13,378 nt of DNA from Ruminococcaceae bacterium UBA7127 (GTDB lineage: Bacteria > Bacillota > Clostridia > Oscillospirales > Acutalibacteraceae). Both the position numbers and the translations under genes were made by a program. Location: contig DKXL01000044.1 of assembly GCA_002493005.1 (NCBI GenBank), positions 1 through 13,378 on the forward strand, written 5' to 3'. Below are positions 6,688 through 13,378 of the stretch, one piece after another (position 1 is the first letter of the stretch; the number at the start of each line of letters is the position of its first letter). Below the pieces are notes generated by a model. The model was not told the origin of the DNA. It saw only the letters and a list, made by a program, of their open reading frames with translations, and searched no databases.

Positions 6688-7656
6688 ATGGCGTCTGAGA
6701 AATCTTCAGTTGCGTTAACACGAGTAGTTTCGTCTTTATTTCATAACTTCGGAAAGTTATTATTTACTAATCTTTTGTTTGCGGTGCCGTTTTCGGTGTT
6801 TTTTGCTGTTTTTTGGCTTATAAACCGTATAAGCGGAGTAAACTCGATGTTTATTTTGTTTTTAACGGCAATTCCGCTTTTTCCTTTCTATGCCGGTGTT
6901 ACTCAGGTGACGTCGCATATGGTGCGCGGAGAAGAAAACGTTAAAGTTTTTGAAAACTTCATAAGCGGTGTCAAAGAAAATTTTTTGCGCTTTTTAGTGC
7001 ATGGAGTTGTGTTCTATCTGGCAATCTTTTTTTGCTATTATTCGATTACAATGTATGCAAGCCTTGCCTCTAAAAACAGTATTTTTTATATTTTTTTAGT
7101 GCTTTGTATCTTGATTTCAATCTTCTTTTTGTTTGCTTTCTTTTACATTGCACCTATGACCGTTACGTTTGATGTTAAGATGAAACATATCTATCGCAAC
7201 AGCGCACTTATGACATTTGGTGAACTAAAGCATAATATTTTTGCCGTATTCGGTCTGCTTGTTTTGTTTTTGGTTTGTGCAACAGTAATGTTTTGTTGTT
7301 ATACTCCTATTGCAGTTATTATTGCCACAATTATTCTTGTTCTGTTTTTGATTCCGTCTGTAATGTCTTTTTTAATTAATTCGGCTGTGTACAAATGTAT
7401 GTATTCAATGATGGTAGACAAAGACGCTAAAAGTCAGGTAATTGACAAGAAGATGCAGAACAGGCGCAATGGTCAGTTATTTGATGAGGATGATGTGCAG
7501 GAACACAGAATTCTTGATGATTTTGATGATGTAGAAATTGATGAGAATAAGGACGGCAGTGAATATATATTCTATAAAGGAAAAATGATAAAGCGCTCGG
7601 TTCTTCTAAAACTAAAGAATGAGGCAATGCAGAAAGAGAGTGAAAACGATGTCTGA
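6688..7656 (+). CDS. Six-helix membrane protein with acidic cytoplasmic tail (YesL/DUF624-like plan)
   Basis: A 322-residue protein of unknown function. A strong ribosome site, GGAGGG, at 6678-6683 supports the start. Hydrophobic helices lie at about 24-48, 53-73, 101-124, 132-156, 184-206 and 207-232. The loop between helices 2 and 3 has GVKENFLRFL, a Phe/Lys pattern reminiscent of YesL (DUF624) proteins; I give that only as a weak resemblance. Residues about 243-322 form a soluble tail, strongly acidic at 266-289 (DEDD, DDFDD) and then basic with IFYKGKMIKRSVLLKLK, which could be a protein-binding platform. The last eight bases overlap the next gene. Gene order suggests a partner of the SpoIIM-family protein. 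Confidence 0.72.
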   Translation: MASEKSSVALTRVVSSLFHNFGKLLFTNLLFAVPFSVFFAVFWLINRISGVNSMFILFLTAIPLFPFYAGVTQVTSHMVRGEENVKVFENFISGVKENFLRFLVHGVVFYLAIFFCYYSITMYASLASKNSIFYIFLVLCILISIFFLFAFFYIAPMTVTFDVKMKHIYRNSALMTFGELKHNIFAVFGLLVLFLVCATVMFCCYTPIAVIIATIILVLFLIPSVMSFLINSAVYKCMYSMMVDKDAKSQVIDKKMQNRRNGQLFDEDDVQEHRILDDFDDVEIDENKDGSEYIFYKGKMIKRSVLLKLKNEAMQKESENDV

Positions 7657-8263
7657 AAACCGTTATAAGAAAAGTTCCAAAGCACCAATGATAATACTAA
7701 TTGTTGTTTCGGTTATTATTGTTGCAGGGATAATTTGTGCAGTTATATTTTTAAACGGAAATACCACACCAAAAGATCCGAAGGATTTAATTGAAGAAAC
7801 AACAATTCTTGAACTTCCTACCGATGGCTCACAAGATACCCAACCTCAGACAGAGAGTATCGACAATACTGAGGACCATACCCATGAAAATAATCAGCCA
7901 CAGCAGTCAAGTGAAGTTGTTGTTGTTCCGACAATTAACGGAGGCGAGCAAGGGGACTATTTCAGCGCATCTTTTTCGCCATCAAGTGCAATCGATACAT
8001 TTACAGATACGAATTGTTCTTTAAAAGAAGTATTTGGCAGTTCCTATAGCGGTGGCTCAATAACATTTAACAGCGACGGCACGCTATCTGATAATCTAAG
8101 TCTTACAGGAGCAAGCACCGGCGCATATGCTGTCGAGGGCGACCAAATTGTGGCAACTTATGCCAATGATAAGAATTATATTATAACAATCAGCAAATGG
8201 AATGGTGACGTTCCTGCCGAAATTATAATGAATATCGGCGGATATGATGTATATTTTAATTGA
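7649..8263 (+). CDS. Single-pass membrane-anchored protein with external beta-rich domain
   Basis: A 204-residue protein of unknown function. The frame is open from 7619, but the ATG at 7649 gives a usual basic N-terminus (MSENRYKKSSK) followed at once by a membrane helix (about 13-35). It overlaps the previous stop by eight bases, the normal coupling style in this operon, so I prefer it. An acidic, Gln/Thr/Asp-rich linker covers about 40-100. The C-terminal part (about 103-204) is predicted beta-rich, with SITFNSDGTL, GAYAVEGDQI and a GYDVYF ending. The same pattern recurs in the next gene. The topology (N-in, C-out) is inferred from the positive N-terminus. There is no lipobox and no enzyme motif. 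Confidence 0.72.
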   Translation: MSENRYKKSSKAPMIILIVVSVIIVAGIICAVIFLNGNTTPKDPKDLIEETTILELPTDGSQDTQPQTESIDNTEDHTHENNQPQQSSEVVVVPTINGGEQGDYFSASFSPSSAIDTFTDTNCSLKEVFGSSYSGGSITFNSDGTLSDNLSLTGASTGAYAVEGDQIVATYANDKNYIITISKWNGDVPAEIIMNIGGYDVYFN

Positions 8264-8278
8264 TTTCGGTGTGATTGT

Positions 8279-8773
8279 ATGAGTAAGAAAAAATCAAAAA
8301 AAGATTTAAATTATAATAAAAACGCTTCAAAGCGTAAAACTTCGAAAACGACTGTTATAATTGCTGCAACATTGTGCGCAGCAATTATAGTTGCGGTCAT
8401 AATAATATTATTAATTAATATTTTCAGCGGTTCACCAAAATCAGAGCTTGTAAATTCAGTCTGGGTGCCTGCTGTTGCACATAACGCAAGCGGTGACGAG
8501 GTAGAGATGGGGGAGATATACAACACTAATTATACCTCCTATCAAGGTTCTCTTTCATTTGCAGACGATGGGACTTTTGAGTTTTGGCTCAGTCCCGGCG
8601 CACCCGACGACGGCACACATAAAGGCAAGTATACTCTTGAAAACGATTCTACTATTTCTGTAACTTTTGATAACGGAGAAAGTGAAGATTTCAAAATAGA
8701 AAATAAAAACGGCAGCATCACTTCAATTACTGCTGAATACGAGGGGTATGAGGTGAGTTTTGTAAAACAGTAA
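8279..8773 (+). CDS. Single-pass membrane-anchored protein, apparent paralogue of the preceding gene
   Basis: A 164-residue protein of unknown function. The N-terminus is very basic (residues 1-23, twelve Lys/Arg), followed by a membrane helix at about 25-49. The external domain has the order SLSFADDGTF (91-100), GKYTLENDSTI (116-126) and EGYEVSF (155-161). That aligns with SITFNSDGTL, GAYAVEGDQI and GGYDVYF of the upstream protein. The F..DGTF / G.Y....d.I / GY.V.F layout resembles small lipocalin-like or META-like beta barrels, but I cannot assign a family. The start is 15 bases after the previous stop and the ribosome site is weak (GGTGTGAT at 8269-8276). It ends the operon; the 96 bases that follow hold no clear hairpin. 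Confidence 0.7.
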   Translation: MSKKKSKKDLNYNKNASKRKTSKTTVIIAATLCAAIIVAVIIILLINIFSGSPKSELVNSVWVPAVAHNASGDEVEMGEIYNTNYTSYQGSLSFADDGTFEFWLSPGAPDDGTHKGKYTLENDSTISVTFDNGESEDFKIENKNGSITSITAEYEGYEVSFVKQ

Positions 8774-8869
8774 AAGTGCAATTTGACAATTTATTTGATG
8801 TATAAACCGTTTCTTTTAACGTCTTTTTACTCAAATTGCTATATTTAAACTATCAAGGAGTGTGGATAA

Positions 8870-10726
8870 ATGAAAGCTATTCTAAAAAAGGTAACTGTAA
8901 TTTTGCTCAGCGCGGCTTTATCTGTATCAAGTGTATTTTGCACTTTTGCAACAGAGCAAGTTGAAACGACAGACTTTTGCGTTAAAATTGTTCACACAAA
9001 TGACATTCATGCAAGGGTAGAAGAAAACTCAGGCAGTGGAATTATCGGGATGGCAAAGCTCAAAACTTTAGTTGACAGCTTTACAAATAAAGCAGATATG
9101 GACTTAGTGATTGATTCGGGCGACTTGTTCCATGGTCAGTCGATTGCAACGCTTGTTCAGGGCGAATCTATAGCCGAGCTTGTCAAGGCTTGCGGTTATG
9201 ATGTTATGACGGCAGGCAACCACGACTGGAACTACGGTAAAGATAGGTTAAAGGAGCTTACAAAGCTTGCTGACATAGAAATACTCACAGGCAATGTTGT
9301 TGATGAAAACGGTAACCGATTTTTTGAAAGTCAATATTACTTAGAAACAGCGTCAAAAAACGGACAGACATTAAAAATCGGAATTTTCGGAGTAATTGAC
9401 CCCGACATTTACAGCAAAACCGCAGGCGAAAATGTTGAAGGACTTACATTTACCGACTCTGCTGAATACGCAATAAAGGCGTCCTCAGAGCTTAAAGCGA
9501 TGGACTGTGATGTTGTAATTGCGCTTACACATACTAACGATCCTGTTTCGCTTGCCTCAAAGGTTAACGGAGTTGATCTTTGGCTTGCAGGTCATGAACA
9601 TACAGACATTGATAAATATGTAACTACTCCAGATGGCTCAACATCACGTGTAATTGAAAACGGATATTACTTATATGAAGCTGGGCTTATTGACCTTGAC
9701 TGTTCGCTTGATTTAAACGGTGAGGTTGTCAGCCTTGATATAAACGCAGAAACAGCTGACTATACAGCTGTTGAAAATATTGATGAAAATGCTGAGGTTA
9801 AGGTGGTACTTAATAATATTAAGTCAGAGCAAAGTGTTATATTAGATGAGGTTGTCGGTACTTCGCCCGAAGACCTTAACGGTGTATGGGAAGATTTGCG
9901 AATTGACGAAACAAACCTTGGCAGAGCAGTGACTGATGGATACTTGCTTGAAACAGGGGCAGATATTGCCTTTGAAAATGCCGGAGGAATCCGTGCTTCG
10001 GTCGAAAAAGGCGATGTGACTTACGGAGATATAATCGGAGTAAGCCCTTTCGGTAACTATATTGTTACAAAGCAGATTACCGGCAGTCAACTTGTTGAAA
10101 TTCTTGAAACTTCCATTGACATTCAAAAGAAATGTATCGCCGCCAACGATTCGGGCGAATACGATGCGTGGCCGGATAACAGCGGCAGCTATCTGCAAAC
10201 CGGCGGAATTACCGTAGAATATAATCTTGACCTTGATTACGGAAATAGAGTAATTTCGGTTAAAGTAGGTAATGAGCCTCTTGATGAGAACAAGCTGTAT
10301 ACCGTAGCCACTAATAATTTTGCTGCAGTGTCAGATTCATACCCGCAACTGGCAAATGCAGAGGAAATAGGGGAGTATTCAGCTTGTGATGAGGCTTTGA
10401 TTAAGTATTTCTCACAAAGTGATGATGTTATTTTAAAGAGCATCACAACACCGAGAATGATCAAGACTACTGTAACTAATACGACGCAGCCCGAAACCGA
10501 GCCTTCATCAAAAACCGGCTCGACTGAACAGCCTGATACGGCAGCATCTGACCCGACAAGTGCAACAGGCACTCAACCTTCAACGACTTCTCAAAAACCA
10601 TTGCAAAACGACAACTCAGCAGTTAAAACAGGTGTAGCTCAAGCTGGTGCAACAATAGTAATTATGCTGATTATTTCGGCACTGTCGGCGTATGCCTTTA
10701 TCAGAAGAAAACACGACCGTCAGTAA
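8870..10726 (+). CDS. Secreted, C-terminally anchored 5'-nucleotidase/metallophosphatase (UshA type)
   Basis: A 618-residue surface enzyme that probably hydrolyses nucleotides or related phosphate esters for scavenging. A signal peptide covers about 1-28 (FATE cleavage region). The metallophosphatase domain (about 37-250) has all the metal-binding blocks: HTNDIH at 42-47, DSGDLFHG at 82-89, GNHDW at 116-120, H221 in LTHTND, and GHEH at 241-244. The 5'-nucleotidase C-terminal domain (about 325-520) has FENAGGIR at 368-375 and GVSPFGN at 390-396. Then come a Thr/Ser/Pro-rich spacer (about 533-580) and a C-terminal membrane helix (about 592-611) with a basic end, RRKHDRQ. A KTG at 586-588 just before the helix resembles a degenerate sortase signal lacking the LP. 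Ribosome site AAGGAG is at 8855-8860. It stands alone, 96 bases after the previous operon. Exact substrate (UDP-sugar, AMP or 2',3'-cyclic nucleotide) cannot be told from sequence. Confidence 0.92.
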   Translation: MKAILKKVTVILLSAALSVSSVFCTFATEQVETTDFCVKIVHTNDIHARVEENSGSGIIGMAKLKTLVDSFTNKADMDLVIDSGDLFHGQSIATLVQGESIAELVKACGYDVMTAGNHDWNYGKDRLKELTKLADIEILTGNVVDENGNRFFESQYYLETASKNGQTLKIGIFGVIDPDIYSKTAGENVEGLTFTDSAEYAIKASSELKAMDCDVVIALTHTNDPVSLASKVNGVDLWLAGHEHTDIDKYVTTPDGSTSRVIENGYYLYEAGLIDLDCSLDLNGEVVSLDINAETADYTAVENIDENAEVKVVLNNIKSEQSVILDEVVGTSPEDLNGVWEDLRIDETNLGRAVTDGYLLETGADIAFENAGGIRASVEKGDVTYGDIIGVSPFGNYIVTKQITGSQLVEILETSIDIQKKCIAANDSGEYDAWPDNSGSYLQTGGITVEYNLDLDYGNRVISVKVGNEPLDENKLYTVATNNFAAVSDSYPQLANAEEIGEYSACDEALIKYFSQSDDVILKSITTPRMIKTTVTNTTQPETEPSSKTGSTEQPDTAASDPTSATGTQPSTTSQKPLQNDNSAVKTGVAQAGATIVIMLIISALSAYAFIRRKHDRQ

Positions 10727-10777
10727 TATTAAATAACTTTTTCAATAGTTGAAGTAAACTAAATTAATAAAGTAAAA

Positions 10778-10803
10778 CAAGCGACAGCTAAAACTGTCGC
10801 TTG
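10778..10803 (+). terminator. Bidirectional Rho-independent terminator
   Basis: A perfect 10-bp stem (CAAGCGACAG with CTGTCGCTTG) has a six-base loop, with a T-containing tail TACTTTTAT to the right. On the opposite strand the stem is followed by TTTTACTTTATTA. It can therefore stop the nucleotidase transcript on the plus strand and read-through from the convergent ilvE gene on the minus strand. Confidence 0.8.
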
Positions 10804-10820
10804 TACTTTTATACAAACGA

Positions 10821-10847
10821 ATGAGCTCGGCACAATACCGAGCTCAT
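10821..10847 (-). terminator. Second hairpin, likely terminator of ilvE
   Basis: A perfect 10-bp stem (ATGAGCTCGG with CCGAGCTCAT) and seven-base loop lie 17 bases past the ilvE stop. The downstream minus-strand tract (TCGTTTGTAT) is only modestly T-rich, so it may act together with the neighbouring hairpin. Confidence 0.65.
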
Positions 10848-10863
10848 ATAAATAATTAGTTTA

Positions 10864-11889
10864 TTACTTTATTTCCTTAATCCAGCCTTCAGGCGCTTCA
10901 AGTTTGCCCATCTGAATACCTGTCAGTGTTTCATACAGCTTTTTAGTAACGGGACCCATCTCGTCCATACCGCTTGCAAAGCAAATTTCTTTGCCGTGGT
11001 CGTTAATCTTACCGACAGGCGATATAACGGCAGCTGTACCACACAGACCGCATTCGACAAAGTCCTTAACCTCAGCAAACTCAACCTCGCGCTGTTCAAC
11101 CTCAAGTCCAAGGTAATGCTCAGCAACATACATCAGTGAGCGACGGGTGATAGACGGCAAAATACTGTCAGACTTTGGAGTAACAACTTTATTATCTTTC
11201 GTAACAAACAAGAAGTTTGCACCGCCTGTTTCTTCAACCTTGGTGCGGGTAGCCGCATCAAGATACATATTTTCATCAAAGCCTTCCTGATGAGCCGTTA
11301 CGATTGGATGCAGGCTCATTGCATAGTTAAGACCGGCCTTTATGTGTCCTGTGCCGTGCGGAGCAGCTCTGTCAAAGTCAGATACCTTAATAGTAATCGG
11401 CTTTGCACCGCCCTTAAAATACGGACCTACAGGAGTAGCAAAAATTCTAAATTCATATTCGGTAGAAGGTTTAACGCCGATAACAGGACCGCTGCCGAAC
11501 ATATACGGACGAATATAAAGAGTAGCACCTGTTCCGTAAGGCGGAACAAATTCAGCGTTAGCTTTAACAACCTTGGTTACAGCCTCAACAAATTTATCTT
11601 TTGGGAATACAGGCATCTCAAGACGCTTGCAGCTGTCTTCCATTCTTTGAGCATTCAAATCGGGTCTGAACACAACAATTCTGCCATCGCAGGTTGTGTA
11701 GGCTTTCATACCCTCAAAGCAAGTTTGGGCATACTGCAAAACACCTGCACATTCGCTGATTGTAACGGTAGTTTCAGTAGTCATTCTGCCTTCGTCCCAC
11801 TTACCGTCTTTGTAGTGAGCTACAAATCTTTCGCCAATCGGCATATAACCAAAGCCGATGTTAGACCAATCAATGTTTTGCTTTTCCAT
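10864..11889 (-). CDS. ilvE: Branched-chain amino-acid aminotransferase
   Basis: A PLP enzyme of fold type IV that interconverts leucine, isoleucine and valine with their 2-oxo acids, using glutamate/2-oxoglutarate, in the cytosol. The length of 341 residues is that of the longer, BCAT-II-like class. In this numbering it has FEGMKAY (58-64), RPYMFGSG (127-134) and GPYFKGG (155-161). The PLP lysine K184 lies in HIKAGLNYA, EETGGANF (219-226) holds the cofactor-binding Glu, and CGLCGTAAVISP comes later. Two ATGs are in frame. The first (11895) is only four bases from the ribosome site AAAGGA at 11900-11905, while the one at 11889 is ten bases away and gives the family-typical MEKQNIDW start, so I use it. 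It is monocistronic, convergent with the nucleotidase and divergent from the NTPase-CYTH gene. No leader peptide or T-box is visible in its short leader. Confidence 0.93.
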   Translation of the reverse strand: MEKQNIDWSNIGFGYMPIGERFVAHYKDGKWDEGRMTTETTVTISECAGVLQYAQTCFEGMKAYTTCDGRIVVFRPDLNAQRMEDSCKRLEMPVFPKDKFVEAVTKVVKANAEFVPPYGTGATLYIRPYMFGSGPVIGVKPSTEYEFRIFATPVGPYFKGGAKPITIKVSDFDRAAPHGTGHIKAGLNYAMSLHPIVTAHQEGFDENMYLDAATRTKVEETGGANFLFVTKDNKVVTPKSDSILPSITRRSLMYVAEHYLGLEVEQREVEFAEVKDFVECGLCGTAAVISPVGKINDHGKEICFASGMDEMGPVTKKLYETLTGIQMGKLEAPEGWIKEIK

Positions 11890-11940
11890 TATCATTACTT
11901 CCTTTCGTAAATAGACAAAACCAATAAAAGGTACAAGCTT

Positions 11941-11970
11941 ATTTTATCACTTTATTGCATATTTTGTCAA
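11941..11970 (-). promoter_or_regulatory. Promoter of ilvE
   Basis: On the minus strand TTGACA (11970-11965) is followed after 18 bases by TAAAAT (11946-11941), preceded by TGA, which makes an extended -10. It predicts a leader of roughly 45 bases before the start at 11889. The perfect -35 and extended -10 make this a convincing constitutive-type promoter. Confidence 0.75.
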
Positions 11971-12040
11971 TGTTATGGCACAATATTTCCGTTTATTATT
12001 TTATTAACAAACAATTAACTAACATAATTCAAAATAAGAA

Positions 12041-12068
12041 TTAAAATATTCCTTAACGGAGCTATAAT
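12041..12068 (+). promoter_or_regulatory. Candidate promoter of the NTPase-CYTH gene
   Basis: TATAAT at 12063-12068 is a perfect -10 about 40 bases before the ATG at 12108. The best -35 is only TTAAAA (12041-12046) with a 16-base spacer. The divergent 218-base intergenic region (11890-12107) is otherwise AT-rich without a clear operator or hairpin. Confidence 0.45.
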
Positions 12069-12107
12069 TTCTATAAAGAAATAATTATAAAAATAATGAG
12101 GTAAGCA

Positions 12108-13220
12108 ATGGCAGAGGTTATAAAAATTGTTCTCACAGGAGGACCTTGTGCGGGCAAGACTACAGCATTAAAATATGTTTCTGAGCAGCTTTGTTCACTT
12201 GGTATTAAGGTAATCACAGTTGAAGAACAGGCAACAAAGCTTATACTCAGTGGCAAAACTCCTCAGAATATGGGAAGCTATGAATTTCATAAACTTCTCT
12301 TTGAACATGAACTTAAGCTTGAATCAGATGCCTTAAAAAAAGCTGAGAAAATGAATTGTGAAAAGGTTGTTGTACTTTTTGACAGAGGATTGCTTGATAA
12401 CCGTGCATATGTCACACAGGAAGAATTTAATCGTTACTTATCACTTAATGGTGTCAGTGAAGACCAAATAAGAAACTCATATAATGCAGTTTTTTATATG
12501 GTTACTGCAGCAAATGGGGCAGAGGAGTATTACAGTCTTGAAAACAATCAGGCAAGGAGTGAAACCATTGATGATGCTCGCATGATTGATACTAATATAA
12601 TTTCAGTGTGGGCAGGCACACCTCATCTCAGAATAATTGATAATTCCACCAAATTTGATGAAAAGCTCAGCAGATTAATGGCAGAAGTCAAAGCTTTTTT
12701 AGGTATCCCAAAACCGCTTGAAATTGAGAGGAAATTCCTTATAAAATATCCTGACATTGCTTTTTTAAATTCATTGAAGTGTTGCCGCAAAATTCCGATA
12801 ACGCAGGCATATCTTACTACTCCGGACGAGGGATATTTTAGAATTCGCAAGCGTGGTGAGGGCAGTGATGCAGTGTATATTAAAACTGTTAAGAAGACGA
12901 TTTCCGATATCAAACGTATTGAAATAGAAAATTATATTTCTAAATCAGAATATAATGCTTATCTTGAGCAAACTCAGTATGTAACAGGCATTATTTCAAA
13001 AGACAGATATTGCATTGTTGACGGTTCAATATACTATGAGCTTGACGTGTATCCGTTCTGGGACGATAAGGCAACAATAGAAATTGAGCTTATTTCTGAA
13101 AATCAACCGTACAAGTTACCTGCATTTGTAAAGCTGATAAGGGAAGTTACCTTTGAAAGAGATTACAGAAACCTTGCACTTGCGCAAAAATATGGTAATT
13201 TAAACAAAACACCAAACTAA
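12108..13220 (+). CDS. P-loop NTPase fused to a CYTH domain (Ttd14-like)
   Basis: A 370-residue soluble two-domain protein. Residues 1-200 are a kinase-like P-loop NTPase: Walker A GGPCAGKTT at 11-19, Walker B-type VVVLFDRG at 87-94, and a lid-like Arg/Asp segment ARSETIDDARMID at 149-161. Residues about 203-360 form a CYTH (triphosphate tunnel metalloenzyme) domain. It begins with the hallmark EIERKF (205-210) and continues with RIRKRG (245-250), YIKTVKK (257-263), KRIEIE (269-274), YELDVY (310-315), IEIEL (324-328) and RDYRN (351-355). All charged tunnel positions thus appear present, so the domain probably binds a triphosphate or polyphosphate group. The same order of domains is known in the animal protein Ttd14, which binds GTP and phosphoinositide; the bacterial function is unknown to me. 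Ribosome site TGAGGTAA precedes the ATG. It has its own promoter and no operon partner in the window. Confidence 0.85.
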   Translation: MAEVIKIVLTGGPCAGKTTALKYVSEQLCSLGIKVITVEEQATKLILSGKTPQNMGSYEFHKLLFEHELKLESDALKKAEKMNCEKVVVLFDRGLLDNRAYVTQEEFNRYLSLNGVSEDQIRNSYNAVFYMVTAANGAEEYYSLENNQARSETIDDARMIDTNIISVWAGTPHLRIIDNSTKFDEKLSRLMAEVKAFLGIPKPLEIERKFLIKYPDIAFLNSLKCCRKIPITQAYLTTPDEGYFRIRKRGEGSDAVYIKTVKKTISDIKRIEIENYISKSEYNAYLEQTQYVTGIISKDRYCIVDGSIYYELDVYPFWDDKATIEIELISENQPYKLPAFVKLIREVTFERDYRNLALAQKYGNLNKTPN

Positions 13221-13283
13221 TATTTATATAATTTATGGCTTAAACTAAAACGACATCTTTTTCAAAAAATTTCCTTAAAAGTG

Positions 13284-13312
13284 TTGACAAAGTGGCTTTA
13301 TATGGGTATAAT
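13284..13312 (+). promoter_or_regulatory. Perfect consensus sigma-A promoter for the tRNA gene
   Basis: TTGACA (13284-13289) and TATAAT (13307-13312) are separated by exactly 17 bases. The tRNA begins 39 bases past the -10, so a short 5' leader would be removed by RNase P. Full consensus is typical of stable-RNA genes. Positions 13221-13283 show no terminator hairpin for the preceding gene. Confidence 0.9.
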
Positions 13313-13351
13313 ATAAAGGCTGACTAATTATTGATTAATTCAGCACAGTTT

Positions 13352-13378
13352 GCGCCAATAGCTCAGCTGGATAGAGCA
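13352..13378 (+). tRNA. 5' part of a tRNA gene, cut by the window end
   Basis: The 27 bases read as a 7-base acceptor strand (GCGCCAA), T8 and A9, a D-stem GCTC paired with GAGC, and a D-loop AGCTGGATA with the conserved GG. The anticodon lies beyond the window, so the identity cannot be seen; the 5' sequence is reminiscent of clostridial tRNA-Arg, which is only a guess. Confidence 0.88.

Noticed and set aside
8783..8806. TTGACA followed by TATAAA upstream of the nucleotidase gene
   Set aside because: The spacer is only 12 bases, too short for a sigma-A promoter, and no better -10 lies at 16-18 bases. I do not call a promoter here, although one may exist.
11290..11910. 206-codon open frame on the plus strand
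   Set aside because: It is entirely antisense to ilvE, whose catalytic motifs are clear. The protein is Ser/Arg/Cys/Asn-rich with no recognisable family.
11890..12107. Possible T-box or leader attenuator upstream of ilvE
   Set aside because: The predicted leader from the promoter at 11941-11970 is only about 45 bases, with no hairpin, T-box sequence or leader peptide.

Overview
The window reads like chromosomal DNA of a low-GC Gram-positive anaerobe of the Clostridia, most likely the Oscillospiraceae/Ruminococcus group. The clues are AT-rich intergenic DNA, strong AGGAGG-like ribosome sites, consensus sigma-A promoters, a DUF5685 gene followed by a J-domain gene with a cysteine-rich tail, a secreted SH3b/Big_2/lysozyme protein, and a SpoIIM-family protein. 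This assignment is inferred from gene content, not from a marker gene. I see no insertion sequence, CRISPR array, integrase or prophage structural gene.

Layout. Positions 1-130 hold a candidate promoter. Positions 131-2166 are a compact three-gene operon: a DUF5685 protein, a J-domain/TPR protein ending in a Cys cluster, and a six-helix membrane protein. Positions 2213-5074 encode a 953-residue secreted cell-wall protein with four N-terminal SH3b repeats, three Big_2 domains, a further Ig-like segment and a GH24 lysozyme domain that has a fifth SH3b domain inserted in it. proC (proline synthesis) follows at 5096-5890.

Positions 5999-8773 are a second tight operon: a SpoIIM-family protein, a polytopic membrane protein with an acidic cytoplasmic tail, and two single-pass proteins whose external beta-rich domains look paralogous. 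Positions 8870-10726 encode a secreted, C-terminally anchored UshA-type 5'-nucleotidase. Two hairpins separate it from ilvE (branched-chain aminotransferase), which is convergent on the minus strand with its own extended -10 promoter. Divergent from ilvE, 12108-13220 encodes a P-loop NTPase fused to a CYTH domain, the layout of the animal protein Ttd14. The window ends inside the 5' half of a tRNA gene preceded by a perfect consensus promoter.

How the parts work together. Proline synthesis (proC) and branched-chain amino-acid transamination (ilvE) are ordinary housekeeping. The lysozyme and nucleotidase act outside the membrane on peptidoglycan and nucleotides. The least explained parts are the DUF5685/J-domain/membrane cassette, the SpoIIM-led membrane operon, the split lysozyme domain and the NTPase-CYTH fusion. 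Five starts were corrected or preferred inside a longer reading frame (1615, 5999, 7649, 8279 and 11889), on ribosome-site spacing, coupling or lack of alternatives.
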